This document shows, piece by piece, positions 48,201 to 57,493 of a stretch of DNA of 64,000 nucleotides (positions are counted from its first letter, which is position 1; the number at the start of each line of letters is the position of its first letter). The notes below the pieces were generated by a model, which made no database searches, had not been told where the DNA came from, and saw only the letters and a list, made by a program, of their open reading frames with translations. The position numbers were made by a program, and so were the translations under genes. Source of the DNA: Salinivibrio sharmensis (GTDB taxonomy: Bacteria; Pseudomonadota; Gammaproteobacteria; Enterobacterales; Vibrionaceae); the NCBI RefSeq assembly GCF_001995985.1, contig NZ_MUFC01000001.1, positions 220,029 to 284,028 of the forward strand. The letters are read 5' to 3'.

Positions 48201-48531
48201 TATAAGTCCTAGCATTTTCTTTGATCCTAGCCTGACACCAAGCATATCCTTGCTTGCATGCAACCTGGCATAAGCATGTATCGCTTTGGCGACGTGTCGC
48301 ACGTAAGTTTGGACAAAAAAACGAAAAGTCACAAAAACAGCATGGAATTTATCTGGTTAACGTCTCATTCGTTAGGCAATAGAAAACTGGAACTGTGATC
48401 AAGCTAAGACAGGGATGCAAAAAAGAAGAAAAACGAGGGTAAGAAGTGCGAAAAAGCTGGGAATTCCCTTATCTTCGCACCGGCTTTTGTAATAAAATGA
48501 CGGCATAGCCATTCGCAGTCTGGAGACAGTT

Positions 48532-49272
48532 ATGTCGACAATTGGTCGCATCCATTCGTTTGAGTCCTGTGGCACCGTAGACGGCCCAGGTATCCGCTTT
48601 ATTGTCTTTATGCAAGGCTGTTTGATGCGGTGCAAATACTGTCATAACCGTGATACGTGGGATACCCACGGCGGCAAAGAAGTGACCGTCGATGAGATCA
48701 TGAAAGATGTGCGTGCCTATCGCCATTTTATCACCGCCTCTGGTGGCGGAGTGACGGCATCTGGCGGTGAGGCCATGTTACAACCTGAGTTTGTGCGTGA
48801 CTTTTTCCAAGCCGCTAATGCGGAAGGGATCCACACCTGTTTAGATACCAACGGCTATATCCGCAAACACACCCCGGTGATTGATGAAGTGCTTGATGCC
48901 ACCGATTTAGTGATGCTGGATCTGAAACAACTCAACGATGAAGTCCACGAAGATTTAGTCGGGGTATCAAACCGACGAACCCTCGACTTTGCCAAATACC
49001 TGCACAAAATTGGGCAAAAAACCTGGATTCGTTATGTGGTTGTCCCCGGTTACACCGATGATGATGACTCTGCCCACCGTATCGGCCAATTTATTCAAGA
49101 CATGGATAACATCGAAAAAGTCGAGTTACTTCCCTACCACCAACTCGGCGCGCACAAATGGGAAGCGCTGGGTCATGACTACGAACTGCAAGATGTCTCG
49201 CCCCCATCAAAAGAAGTGATGGACAGAGTCAAAGAGATTATTGCCAGTTACGGTCACAGTGTCACTTACTAA
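48532..49272 (+). CDS. pflA: Pyruvate formate-lyase activating enzyme
   Basis: The 246-residue radical SAM enzyme installs the glycyl radical on PflB. The iron-sulfur motif CxxxCxxC is C30, C34, C37 in [30 protein letters not shown] is the family start, and [19 protein letters not shown] is the SAM-binding GGE region. It has its own leader (48201-48531, no gene), and GGAG lies eight bases before the ATG. In E. coli pflA directly follows pflB; here an oppositely oriented receptor gene separates them, so the two need separate promoters. Confidence 0.97.
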   Translation: MSTIGRIHSFESCGTVDGPGIRFIVFMQGCLMRCKYCHNRDTWDTHGGKEVTVDEIMKDVRAYRHFITASGGGVTASGGEAMLQPEFVRDFFQAANAEGIHTCLDTNGYIRKHTPVIDEVLDATDLVMLDLKQLNDEVHEDLVGVSNRRTLDFAKYLHKIGQKTWIRYVVVPGYTDDDDSAHRIGQFIQDMDNIEKVELLPYHQLGAHKWEALGHDYELQDVSPPSKEVMDRVKEIIASYGHSVTY

Positions 49273-49285
49273 GCGTTAACGCTAT

Positions 49286-49312
49286 AAAGCCGGCCATGCA
49301 GCCGGCTTTTTT
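49286..49312. terminator. Terminator between pflA and the LysR gene
   Basis: AAAGCCGGC, CATGCA loop, GCCGGC and six T. It serves pflA and, less strongly, the convergent regulator. Confidence 0.88.
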
Positions 49313-49316
49313 CGCC

Positions 49317-50222
49317 TTACATCTCACGTCGCCGCGCCTTGGTCATTCGAATTGCTTCACGGATAATACAGTCACGCAACGGGTTATCCGCCGCGTCTGC
49401 TCGCCAAATAAAAGACAAGGTACGTCGCATATTTAGCTCAGGCACATTCAGCGCCACCAGCTCTTCGCGTGCTAACCACTTCTCGACATCAAGGTATGGT
49501 AAGCAGCTAAGATAATTGGAATTCGCTACCAAGGTACGTAATACCGGTACCTGCTCATACTCACGGCGCACATCAAGATCTTCGATAACGCCATGAATGG
49601 CACTATCAAAACTATGCCGCGTTCCCGCTCCCGGCTCTCTCAGCACCCATTGGGCTTGCTCCAGCTGCGCGAGGCTGACTTGGTCACGTTGTGCATAAGG
49701 ATGATGCTTGGCCGCCACCACCACCAAATGGTCATGGCACCACACCTGTTGCTTCAACCGGCTGTCGTCACAACGCCCTTCAATAATCCCCAAGTCGTGC
49801 TGATAGCGGCGCACACTATCAATCACCTTCTGGGTATTTTTCACCGTAAAGTCGATTCTCAGCTCGGGAAAATCACTATCAATAATACTGATAAGGTCTG
49901 GAATTAGGTGTTCTGCTGCGGTCTGACTGGCAATTAAGGCAATATCACCACTAATAATGTGCTGCCCATCAAACCCGGCTTCAATTTGTTGCGCGTCAAA
50001 CAGCAATTGTCGTGCTTTAGGTCGCAACCATGCCCCCCAATAGGTGAGCTGCATTTGCTTGCCTTGACGCTCAAAGAGCGGCCTACCGAGTAGCTTTTCA
50101 AGCTGTGAAAGCGCCATGCTGGTCGCCGACTGCGTTAACGCTAAATGGTCGGCAGCACGGCTCACACTGCCCATAGCGGCAATCGCTTCAAACACAGCGA
50201 GCTGCTTGAGTGAGTAGCGCAT
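49317..50222 (-). CDS. LysR-family transcriptional regulator divergent from focA-CBS
   Basis: The 301-residue protein has a LysR helix-turn-helix (about 1-60: LKQLAVFEAIAAMGSVSRAA, then LTQSATSMALSQLEKLLG) and a substrate-binding effector domain (about 88-295; SGDIALIASQTAAEHLIPDL, GAGTRHSFDSAI). It is close to the CysB/YeiE style of regulators. It diverges from the formate channel across about 200 bases with repeated ATCA/TGAT motifs, so it probably controls that gene. The effector cannot be read from the sequence. Confidence 0.9.
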   Translation of the reverse strand: MRYSLKQLAVFEAIAAMGSVSRAADHLALTQSATSMALSQLEKLLGRPLFERQGKQMQLTYWGAWLRPKARQLLFDAQQIEAGFDGQHIISGDIALIASQTAAEHLIPDLISIIDSDFPELRIDFTVKNTQKVIDSVRRYQHDLGIIEGRCDDSRLKQQVWCHDHLVVVAAKHHPYAQRDQVSLAQLEQAQWVLREPGAGTRHSFDSAIHGVIEDLDVRREYEQVPVLRTLVANSNYLSCLPYLDVEKWLAREELVALNVPELNMRRTLSFIWRADAADNPLRDCIIREAIRMTKARRREM

Positions 50223-50242
50223 CTAGGATCCTTACTGTCTGA

Positions 50243-50309
50243 CTTTGATGACATCAGACTATCAATTTTTGTGATTATTACCCTAAGAAATATCAATTTT
50301 ACTCCTGAT
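50243..50309. promoter_or_regulatory. Repeated ATCA/TGAT motifs, candidate LysR operator
   Basis: TTTGATGACATCAG (50244-50257) is a short palindrome. ATCAATTTT followed by TGAT occurs at 50261-50275 and again at 50292-50309, 31 bases apart (about three helical turns). The repeats lie between divergent LysR and focA-CBS genes. Confidence 0.45.
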
Positions 50310-50419
50310 AACCACAGGCATAGGCTGGATTTATTCACATTCAGTCTAAAAAGGAGTACAACCAGTATGTTTTTTTGTCTTCAAGGTCGGGCACCCATTG
50401 CCAAAAGAGGAGGCAGCCG

Positions 50420-51868
50420 ATGGTAACCCCCATTCACACTGACGGCCCCGCTGCTCTGCTGGTGCAAGCCGAGCAATACGCTGAGAGCAAGTCGCGCAAA
50501 TCCACCCGTATGGCCGTCGGACTGGCGATGATGGCAGGCCTATTTATCGGGTTAGCGTTCGTGTTTTACCTCACGGTCACCACAGGCAGTAATGCCGGCT
50601 GGGGGCTCACCCGACTGATGGGCGGACTGGCCTTTAGCATGGGGCTGATCCTCGTGGTGCTCGGTGGGGCCGAGTTGTTTACCAGCACGGTGCTATCAAT
50701 GCTCGCGCGTGCCAACGGCAAAATTAGTACGCGCAGCCTGCTTTATACCTGGGCAAGGGTGTATATCGGCAACTTATGTGGCGCACTCTTGTTGGTGCTG
50801 ATCGTAATGGCAGCGGGTTTATATCAGCTTGATGATGGCCAATGGGGGCTCAACGCCCTACACGTTGCGCAGCACAAACTGCATCACAGCTGGCTGCAAG
50901 CGTTCTCTCTCGGTGTGCTCTGTAATTTACTGGTTTGTTTAGCGATTTGGATGACATTTACCTCACAAAACCCACTGACTAAAGCCGTGATGGTGATTTT
51001 GCCTGTCGCCATGTTTGTCAGCACCGGTTTTGAGCACAGCGTCGCCAATATGTTCATGGTGCCATTGGGCATGAGCATCGCCACCTTCGCACCAGAAAGC
51101 TTTTGGCAAGCGGTGGGCAGCTCCCCCGCAGCCTTTAATGACGTCAATCTCATCCAGTTTATTAGCGCCAATTTAATCCCCGTCACCCTCGGCAATATCG
51201 TGGGTGGTGCCGGCCTTGTCGGCATGGGCTATTGGCTGATTATTAACCCAGAAAGAGAAAACAAAACCGCGCACATTTCTTCATTGACGCTCCCGTCTGT
51301 GCCTTATTCTGAGAGACCTGTTATGACCCAAGAAACCTTAACCATTGAAAACAATATGCAACCGGCTCAATGTGCCTTAAAAGCCCAGCAGTTTGTGGCT
51401 GACGCCTTAGAGCAACTTAATCGCCATCAACTTCAAGGCGCCCCTGTGGTAGACAGCCAGAATCAACTGGTTGGCTTTTTCTCGGTGCAGGATGTCTTGG
51501 TGGATTTATGGTGGAATGACTATCAACCAGATATGGATGCGAAAGTTGAAGATCTGATGCGTACCGAGGTACAAACGGTTGAGGCAGACCAATCGGTGAT
51601 TGAACTGGCGCAATACATGAGCATTGACAACCAAGTGCTTTACCCGGTCAGTGATACGGGGATTGCCACTCGCTTTACCACCCAATCAGCGTTAGAGCGC
51701 GCCAAAACACAAACCTTATCGCGCCCCTATATTTATCCGGTGATGAAAGATGAGCGCTTGGTGGGTGTGATCACCCGCGCCAATGTGGTTCGAGCACTCG
51801 CGCCACTTTACGGCAATGCGATGGATATTCTTCCCGCCGATGCGAAAGAAGGCTTAGTCACCGCGTAA
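50420..51868 (+). CDS. focA: FocA-type formate channel fused to a C-terminal CBS domain pair
   Basis: The 482-residue protein starts with a complete FNT channel domain (about 28-277). It carries T90 in ELFTSTVL and H206 in GFEHSVANMFM, matching the T91 and H209 gate residues of E. coli FocA, plus QHKLHHSW and IPVTLGNIVGG. A linker (280-300) leads to two CBS motifs (about 300-365 and 375-460), VMTQETLTIENNM through GFFSVQDVLVDL and DLMRTEVQTVEADQSVIELAQ through GVITRANVVRAL. CBS pairs bind adenine nucleotides. Coupling of formate flux to cell energy state is inferred. GAGGAGG (50407-50413) fixes the ATG at 50420. Confidence 0.93.
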   Translation: MVTPIHTDGPAALLVQAEQYAESKSRKSTRMAVGLAMMAGLFIGLAFVFYLTVTTGSNAGWGLTRLMGGLAFSMGLILVVLGGAELFTSTVLSMLARANGKISTRSLLYTWARVYIGNLCGALLLVLIVMAAGLYQLDDGQWGLNALHVAQHKLHHSWLQAFSLGVLCNLLVCLAIWMTFTSQNPLTKAVMVILPVAMFVSTGFEHSVANMFMVPLGMSIATFAPESFWQAVGSSPAAFNDVNLIQFISANLIPVTLGNIVGGAGLVGMGYWLIINPERENKTAHISSLTLPSVPYSERPVMTQETLTIENNMQPAQCALKAQQFVADALEQLNRHQLQGAPVVDSQNQLVGFFSVQDVLVDLWWNDYQPDMDAKVEDLMRTEVQTVEADQSVIELAQYMSIDNQVLYPVSDTGIATRFTTQSALERAKTQTLSRPYIYPVMKDERLVGVITRANVVRALAPLYGNAMDILPADAKEGLVTA

Positions 51869-51889
51869 AGCTAGGATTGTCACGACCGA

Positions 51890-51923
51890 CAACGCCGCCG
51901 GCCTGCACTGGCGGCGTTTTTTT
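51890..51923 (+). terminator. Terminator after focA-CBS
   Basis: AACGCCGCC, ten-base loop, GGCGGCGTT and a run of T. A strong stem shortly after the stop codon. Confidence 0.9.
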
Positions 51924-51967
51924 ATCGATATTTCACTTATAATTTTTCGCGGTCATTGACGCATACA

Positions 51968-52633
51968 CTAACGCTCGGGTGAGAGATACTCTCGGTCATA
52001 AAAAGTGCGTAGCCAGTGTGGGCGGTACACAGCCATCACTGTCACCGCCATGCCATTTAATAGCGCCTCAGGGAACCACATCAGTAGCGCAATTTGCAGG
52101 TAGTTATGGACAATATCTTGCCAGCTGTGCCTATCAGCCAACCAATACCACAACGAGGTCACGGAGAGCTGGAATACCATAGTCAGCGCCGCACCGATGA
52201 ATGCAGCGATAAAGATATAAATAAACAAATGCCGGGTTAAGTAGTGGTAACTGAGCGCGAAAATGCCATAACTAAAGGTGATAGGTAAGACCGCCGTGGT
52301 CAATGCGGTCATGCCCACATCAGCAACGGGAACAAAACCAAACACTGCCATCAACGCCAGTGGCACAGTGGCAATCCAAATGGCAATGCGCCAACCGTGG
52401 CACAAAGCTAAGGTGGTCACACCTAAAAAGTGGATATCCAGCCCTTCTTTAATCCCCGCTTGGAGCGCCCACAAGGCAAACAGCACCACCGCGGAGGAAA
52501 ACGCCAAATGCTGATACCCGGTTTCTTGGCGCAGCTTAGAGAAAAACTCTGGTGGATAGGTCCGATACAACACCGCTGCCCACAATAACCAGCCGCCCCA
52601 CTGCCAACCACTCACTTCGGCGAACTCAAACAT
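51968..52633 (-). CDS. CbiM-like/COG3235 energy-coupling-factor membrane protein
   Basis: The 221-residue membrane protein has six to seven helices. LGVTTLALCHGWRIAIWIAT and LPITFSYGIFALSYHYLTRH with FPEALLNGMAVTVMAVYRP resemble the CbiM-like integral subunits of ECF transporters. No ATPase or T-component gene is adjacent and the N-terminal MHI motif of true CbiM is absent, so nickel or cobalt uptake is only a possibility. No cobalamin riboswitch is visible upstream. Confidence 0.7.
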   Translation of the reverse strand: MFEFAEVSGWQWGGWLLWAAVLYRTYPPEFFSKLRQETGYQHLAFSSAVVLFALWALQAGIKEGLDIHFLGVTTLALCHGWRIAIWIATVPLALMAVFGFVPVADVGMTALTTAVLPITFSYGIFALSYHYLTRHLFIYIFIAAFIGAALTMVFQLSVTSLWYWLADRHSWQDIVHNYLQIALLMWFPEALLNGMAVTVMAVYRPHWLRTFYDREYLSPER

Positions 52634-52815
52634 ATTTAATCCCTAGTCACTGACCTTTTCTACCATTGACTGATACAACCACTAGCGGGTGATAAACGTG
52701 CTACGGACATAGCTCAGATCAAGATTTCACCCTTATAGAGCTGGTAGTCTTTATTTATTCCCTCATCAATTGATGAACGACTATTGTACCTTTGAGAGCT
52801 AAGAGGCCAACCGCG

Positions 52816-53316
52816 ATGGATATGACCCCTGCACAACGTCTGATTTTATCTAATCAATACCAATTAATGTGCCACCTCGATCCCTCTAACAGCGAAAAGT
52901 ATCGCCGCTTACAAACCATTATTGAGCGCGGTTACGGCTTGCAAATGGCGGAAGTGATCAGCCAGTTCGAGGCATTATGTGAAACCCAATGCCGTGAAAT
53001 CATTGATATCATGGAAATGCACCATGCCATGCAAGCGTCTTACAACCTCCTGGACGATGCCAACCAAGCCGCCTTATCGCCACGCCGCGTTCAATTCTGG
53101 GGCTTCGATGCGGCGACCGAAGGCGCCCTAGTGCATTATGTCCGCTTTCTGGTTGATACGGAGGGGCTTTATCCGCAATTCGATCAAGGCGAGCATCGCT
53201 TTAACAGCCAAATGCCAATGCTGGAAAAGTACCGTCGCATGCTGAACGTGTGGCGTGATTGCCCACGTCAATTCCACTTAAGCTTAACCGAGATTGAGCA
53301 GATCCTCGCCGCCTAA
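52816..53316 (+). CDS. yfbU: YfbU family protein
   Basis: The 166-residue cytoplasmic protein follows E. coli YfbU closely ([64 protein letters not shown]). The family has been linked to MazF-type cell-death phenotypes, but its biochemical role is unknown. AAGAGG precedes the ATG at 52816; a second ATG at 52822 is possible. In E. coli it lies near ackA-pta, as it does here. Confidence 0.93.
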   Translation: MDMTPAQRLILSNQYQLMCHLDPSNSEKYRRLQTIIERGYGLQMAEVISQFEALCETQCREIIDIMEMHHAMQASYNLLDDANQAALSPRRVQFWGFDAATEGALVHYVRFLVDTEGLYPQFDQGEHRFNSQMPMLEKYRRMLNVWRDCPRQFHLSLTEIEQILAA

Positions 53317-53341
53317 ACCAAAGCAAGCGACCTCTCCATTG

Positions 53342-53369
53342 CCAGCCGCCCACGAGGCGGCTTTTTATT
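53342..53369 (+). terminator. Terminator after yfbU
   Basis: AGCCGCC, CACGA loop, GGCGGCT and a TTTTATTT tail. Confidence 0.8.
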
Positions 53370-53444
53370 TGCGCGTCTCGCGCTTGTCGAATGCCTCGCA
53401 AGCCCGTACCCTTAAGCCCATTGACGCTAACACACCGAACAACC

Positions 53445-54272
53445 ATGATTTATCGATGCCCGCTGTGCCAACAGCCCCTGCAAGCCAGGTCACGTGGCGC
53501 CTATTGCGCTAATAATCACCAATTTGACCGCGCCAAAGAAGGCTACCTCAATCTGCTTCCGGTACAATTTAAGCGCTCTAAAGATCCGGGCGATAACAAG
53601 GCCATGACCCAAGCGCGTCGGGCGTTTTTAAATGCCGGCCATTACGCCCCCATGCGCCAAGCGATGATTGACGCCCTCACCCAAGCGCTCGATGGCGAGC
53701 ACAAAACCATCTTAGACGTGGGCTGTGGCGAAGGTTACTACACCCACGCGATTGCCGATCAAACCACAGAGCAACAGTGGTCTGTACACGGATTAGATAT
53801 TGCCAAAGTGGCAGTGCGTTATGCAGCTAAATGGTATCCACAGTGTCAGTTCTCTGTCGCCTCTTCCCAGCGCCTGCCGTTTGCCGATAACAGCCTTGAT
53901 GGTGTAGTACGCATTTATGCGCCCTGTAACGGTGAAGAGTTAGATCGCGTGATTAAGCCTGGTGGCGTGGTGGTGACGGTAACGCCAGGTCCACGTCATC
54001 TATTTCAGCTAAAAGCCGGTATCTATCAAGAGGTGCGCTTACACGAAACGCCACCGGAGTCATTACCAGGCTTCCAACTTGAGAGTGAGCACTCACTGCA
54101 TTACCCGATGACATTAGCTGGCGAGCAAGCTCTCACGCTGCTGCAGATGACGCCCTTTGCTTGGCGTGCCTCAGATGAGTGGCGTAGCACCTTAGCCAGC
54201 AGCGAGGCCTTTGAGTGCGAAGCAGATTTCACCCTGCGCGTGTACCGCCATCACGCTGCGGAACAATCATAG
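53445..54272 (+). CDS. rlmA: 23S rRNA (guanine-745-N1)-methyltransferase RlmA
   Basis: The 275-residue enzyme has an N-terminal zinc finger (YRCPLCQQPL, then GAYCANNHQFD), followed by the linker KEGYLNLLPVQFKRSKDPGD typical of RlmA. A SAM methyltransferase domain follows with motif I ILDVGCGEGYYT. It methylates G745 in domain II of 23S rRNA, a site near the exit tunnel linked to macrolide action. The ATG at 53445 begins with the zinc finger; no clear ribosome-binding site is seen. The chaN-like gene follows after 15 bases, so the two are probably co-transcribed. Confidence 0.95.
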   Translation: MIYRCPLCQQPLQARSRGAYCANNHQFDRAKEGYLNLLPVQFKRSKDPGDNKAMTQARRAFLNAGHYAPMRQAMIDALTQALDGEHKTILDVGCGEGYYTHAIADQTTEQQWSVHGLDIAKVAVRYAAKWYPQCQFSVASSQRLPFADNSLDGVVRIYAPCNGEELDRVIKPGGVVVTVTPGPRHLFQLKAGIYQEVRLHETPPESLPGFQLESEHSLHYPMTLAGEQALTLLQMTPFAWRASDEWRSTLASSEAFECEADFTLRVYRHHAAEQS

Positions 54273-54287
54273 CCAAGGAGACACCCC

Positions 54288-55259
54288 ATGAAACAAGGTC
54301 GCGTATCGGTTCGTATCATCACTGCCTGGCTCGCCGCAGCCTGCATCACACTCACCAGCTCGGCGCTCCATGCGAAAACCGATGCGCTTGCCACTTTATT
54401 TGACTATCAAGTCACCCGCGCAGAGGGGGAGTCATTAAGCCTAACCCAAGTGGCCGCTCAAGTGGCGGATGCCGATGTGGTGCTGATTGGCGAGTGGCAC
54501 GGCCATCCGGGCGTGCACCGCTTTCAAACTGAGCTACTCAGTCAGCTCGCCTCACAGCATTCGGTGGCCCTGTCGATGGAGCAATTCAGTCGCGATGCAC
54601 AGCCCGTCCTTAACCAATATCTTGCCGGCGAGATCGGCGAAGACACGTTAAAGCAGCAAGCCAAAGCCTGGGATAACTATGACGGCAGTTACCGCCCCTT
54701 GATTGAACTGGCCAAGCAACGCCAAATCGAGGTGATTGCTGCCAACGCCCCCAAGCGACTGGTGCGCTGTATTGGTCAGCAAGGCTTGTCGTACCTCGAC
54801 AGCCTTTCCGAGCAACAGCGTGGCTGGTTTGCCGACACCATCGACACCCAAGACTCCCCCTATAAGCGCAAGTTTAAAGCCAATATGCACCATGGCAGCG
54901 CCAGCCAAACAGACGCCCAATATGCCGCCCAGCTTGCGTGGGATGCCACGATGGCCGAAAGCATCGTCGAGTATCATGCTACCCACCCCAACAGCCAAAT
55001 TGTGCATATCGCCGGTCGATTTCACGTGGCGGAAGGGTTGGGAACCGCGGCGCAAATTCACGCCCGCGACCCTGAACTGCGCATCGCACTGATCACCGCG
55101 GTGAGCGACCAAACCATGCTAAGCGACGACGCACCCGACTTGCGCTTACACGTGCAGCCCATGCCACAACGTTGGCTGTCGATGGATGAAATGCGTCAAG
55201 CGGTGAGCCAAATGAAAGAGCAAGGTGACGCCCAGTGCAAGCGCTCCACCAATAGCTAG
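54288..55259 (+). CDS. chaN: ChaN family heme-binding/iron-regulated lipoprotein-like protein
   Basis: The 323-residue precursor has a signal peptide (about 1-28, AAACITLTSSALHA) and the ChaN domain (about 40-285): VVLIGEWHGHPGVHRFQTEL, ALSMEQFSRDAQPVLNQYL, VIAANAPKRLV and HIAGRFHVAEGLGTA. ChaN of Campylobacter binds stacked hemes at the outer membrane and is iron-regulated. The signal here has a cysteine but no clean lipobox, so lipid anchoring is uncertain. AGGAGA precedes the ATG. No Fur box is evident between rlmA and this gene. Confidence 0.85.
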   Translation: MKQGRVSVRIITAWLAAACITLTSSALHAKTDALATLFDYQVTRAEGESLSLTQVAAQVADADVVLIGEWHGHPGVHRFQTELLSQLASQHSVALSMEQFSRDAQPVLNQYLAGEIGEDTLKQQAKAWDNYDGSYRPLIELAKQRQIEVIAANAPKRLVRCIGQQGLSYLDSLSEQQRGWFADTIDTQDSPYKRKFKANMHHGSASQTDAQYAAQLAWDATMAESIVEYHATHPNSQIVHIAGRFHVAEGLGTAAQIHARDPELRIALITAVSDQTMLSDDAPDLRLHVQPMPQRWLSMDEMRQAVSQMKEQGDAQCKRSTNS

Positions 55260-55294
55260 CGCTCACGTTTTCCCACAGACACTTTCCCACAGAC

Positions 55295-55324
55295 AAAAAC
55301 GCCGACCAGCTGGTCGGCGTTTTT
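55295..55324. terminator. Terminator after the chaN-like gene
   Basis: AAAAACGCCGACCAG followed by its exact complement CTGGTCGGCGTTTTT: a 30-base perfect palindrome, usable on both strands. Confidence 0.88.
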
Positions 55325-55400
55325 GTTATCGTTTCTTCTCGTTAGCGCGTCGATAGTCGATGGCCGATATCTACGCGATAGCGCCTACTCCGCGCACATG

Positions 55401-55850
55401 TTAGAACCAACGCTCCAAGGCGGCGCGATCAACTTTAAACGCGCGGCTTAACGCATGCGCGAGCTCTTTGTATTTTGGCTGGCTTTTAATCGGCTGCATC
55501 GCATGGCCTTCGCTGGTGATTTTTTGATGCAGCTCGCGATACCAACCTGCTAGCGCCGGCGGCAGAGGCGTATCACGACGCTTACCCAACCACCACAATC
55601 CTTGCACCGGCAAACTCAACGCGAACAGAGCCACAATCACCGCTTGCGGTAGCCCTTGCACATTATTGGCCGACATCTGCAGCAATACACTGATTGCCGC
55701 CACTGCAGGCATGACTTTAATCGCGAAACGAGTCATGGTGATCACCCGGTTTTCGGGAAACACCGGTGCCAACTCCTTTCTCATTGGCCATTCCTGCATG
55801 TACTTCTGACCGTCTTGCAGGCAGCGCCAGATTGACTTATTCGTTGTCAT
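55401..55850 (-). CDS. yfbV: UPF0208 membrane protein YfbV
   Basis: The 149-residue inner-membrane protein has two helices (about 44-62 and 68-88) flanked by the family motifs [20 protein letters not shown] and [12 protein letters not shown], and ends [16 protein letters not shown]. In E. coli YfbV keeps the Ter macrodomain insulated from neighbouring DNA. It is divergent from ackA across about 350 bases, the same arrangement as in E. coli. GAGGTAGGT precedes the ATG. Confidence 0.95.
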   Translation of the reverse strand: MTTNKSIWRCLQDGQKYMQEWPMRKELAPVFPENRVITMTRFAIKVMPAVAAISVLLQMSANNVQGLPQAVIVALFALSLPVQGLWWLGKRRDTPLPPALAGWYRELHQKITSEGHAMQPIKSQPKYKELAHALSRAFKVDRAALERWF

Positions 55851-55965
55851 ACCTACCTCACTTACTCAGTGTGACTCGACTCGCTGTCACTCAACTTTTA
55901 CAATAAAAATTAAACAAACTGTTTAAAAACTTTCAAATTTAGCCAGTATTGCTCAAAAAATTTTT

Positions 55966-56206
55966 GTTATCTGTATCAAGTCCCGCTATCCTTAGCGCAC
56001 TTTATCATTGTTGCTCGGATTCGATTGTCTCGCAACCTAATCTGGTTGTACTCGACGGAGCGTTCATTTATCCAGGACGGATAAAGATGGTTCTTTCCCC
56101 GCGACAACGCATGAGATAATTCTTTTTTTAAAAAGGTAGTGTCTCTGTTTGTCCACTATCCTTTTTGTTCAATACACTTTGTCATACGAAACATAGGTAG
56201 TCATAC
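55966..56206 (+). promoter_or_regulatory. Structured ackA leader with short ORF and terminator-like hairpin
   Basis: A weak FNR-like GTTAT-CTGT-ATCAA lies at 55966-55979. TTTATCC-AGGAC-GGATAAA (56067-56085) is a perfect seven-base-pair hairpin with AGGA in the loop. ATG 56087 opens MVLSPRQRMR, stopping at 56119. AAAAAGGTAGTG (56130-56141) pairs with CACTATCCTTTTT (56154-56166) with one bulged A, followed 40 bases later by the ackA start. The layout resembles a leader-peptide attenuator. Confidence 0.5.
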
Positions 56207-57403
56207 ATGTCCAAGCTGGTTCTCGTACTCAATTGCGGAAGCTCCTCTTTGAAGTTCGCCATTGTCGACGCTCAATCAGGCGATGAGCATCTTACCGGTC
56301 TAGCCGAATGCCTTCACCTTCCAGAAGCCCGCATTAAGTGGAAGATGGACGGTAAGCATGAAGCCCAACTCGGCGAAGGTGCCGCACACAATGAAGCCCT
56401 TAACTTCATTGTCGATACCATTCTTGCCTCTAAGCCTGAGCTTGCCGAGAACCTGGGTGCTATCGGCCACCGCGTTGTTCACGGTGGTGAGCACTTTACT
56501 CAGTCAGCATTAATTACGGACGATGTACTGAAAGGGATCCACGATGCAGCCAGCTTTGCACCGCTGCACAACCCTGCCCATATCGTAGGTATCGAAGCGG
56601 CGAAAAAAGCCTTCCCTGCGCTGAAAAACGTGGCAGTATTCGATACGGCATACCATCAAACGATGCCAGAAGAAGCCTACCTATATGCACTGCCTTATAA
56701 CCTTTATAAAGAGCACGGCATCCGTCGCTATGGCATGCACGGCACGTCACACTACTTTATCGCTAACGCCGCCGCTGAGCAGCTTGGCAAGCCAGTAGAA
56801 GAAGTGAACATCATTAACTGCCACCTCGGTAACGGCGCGTCAGTTTGTGCGATTAAAAACGGTAAATCCGTCGACACCTCAATGGGTATGACTCCATTGG
56901 AAGGTCTGGTCATGGGCACGCGTTCAGGTGATCTTGATCCTGCGATCATCTTCCACCTGCACGATGCACTGGGTTACAGCGTTGAGCAAATCAACACCAT
57001 GCTGACCAAAGAGTCTGGCCTGCAAGGCTTGACCGAAGTGACCTCTGACTGCCGCTTTGTCGAAGACAACTACGGTGAGAAAGAAGAGGCCACGCGTGCG
57101 ATGAACGTGTTCTGTCACCGTCTTGCTAAATACGTAGCAAGCTACACCGCGACCCTAGACGGCCGTCTTGATGCGATTGTCTTCACCGGCGGTATCGGTG
57201 AGAACTCAGGTCCAATCCGCGAGCTCGTGCTTGAGCGCTTGTCGCTACTGGGTGTTGATGTCGACAAAGAGCGCAACCTGAAAGCGCGCTTTGGTGGCGA
57301 AGGCGTGATCACCACAGACGAAAGCCGTGTGCCAGCCATGGTGATTTCAACCAACGAAGAGTTGGTCATTGCGCAAGATACTGCGCGCCTAACTGGCCTG
57401 TAA
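56207..57403 (+). CDS. ackA: Acetate kinase
   Basis: The 398-residue enzyme interconverts acetyl phosphate and ADP with acetate and ATP. It has the ASKHA phosphate loops [41 protein letters not shown] and FTGGIGENS. With Pta it makes ATP from acetyl-CoA during fermentation and overflow, and sets the acetyl phosphate pool. AGGTAG precedes the ATG. A terminator-like hairpin separates it from pta. Confidence 0.98.
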   Translation: MSKLVLVLNCGSSSLKFAIVDAQSGDEHLTGLAECLHLPEARIKWKMDGKHEAQLGEGAAHNEALNFIVDTILASKPELAENLGAIGHRVVHGGEHFTQSALITDDVLKGIHDAASFAPLHNPAHIVGIEAAKKAFPALKNVAVFDTAYHQTMPEEAYLYALPYNLYKEHGIRRYGMHGTSHYFIANAAAEQLGKPVEEVNIINCHLGNGASVCAIKNGKSVDTSMGMTPLEGLVMGTRSGDLDPAIIFHLHDALGYSVEQINTMLTKESGLQGLTEVTSDCRFVEDNYGEKEEATRAMNVFCHRLAKYVASYTATLDGRLDAIVFTGGIGENSGPIRELVLERLSLLGVDVDKERNLKARFGGEGVITTDESRVPAMVISTNEELVIAQDTARLTGL

Positions 57404-57411
57404 GACCATTC

Positions 57412-57441
57412 CCAACGGCTGATTCCACTCAGCCGTTTTTA
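57412..57441 (+). terminator. Intrinsic terminator between ackA and pta
   Basis: AACGGCTGA (57414-57422), six-base loop, TCAGCCGTT (57429-57437) and TTT. The stem is perfect and sits within the 90-base gap, so part of the ackA transcript should end here. Confidence 0.8.
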
Positions 57442-57493
57442 TATTTGTGCCGGCCTGTCCGGCACGCCAATCAGATAGTAAGAGGAAGTCAAC

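Noticed and set aside
50244-50257. FNR site in TTTGATGACATCAG before focA-CBS
   Set aside because: The half-sites are separated by three bases rather than four, so the spacing does not fit FNR.
52634-52815. Cobalamin riboswitch upstream of the CbiM-like gene
   Set aside because: The B12-box and the conserved core are absent and the region is too short.
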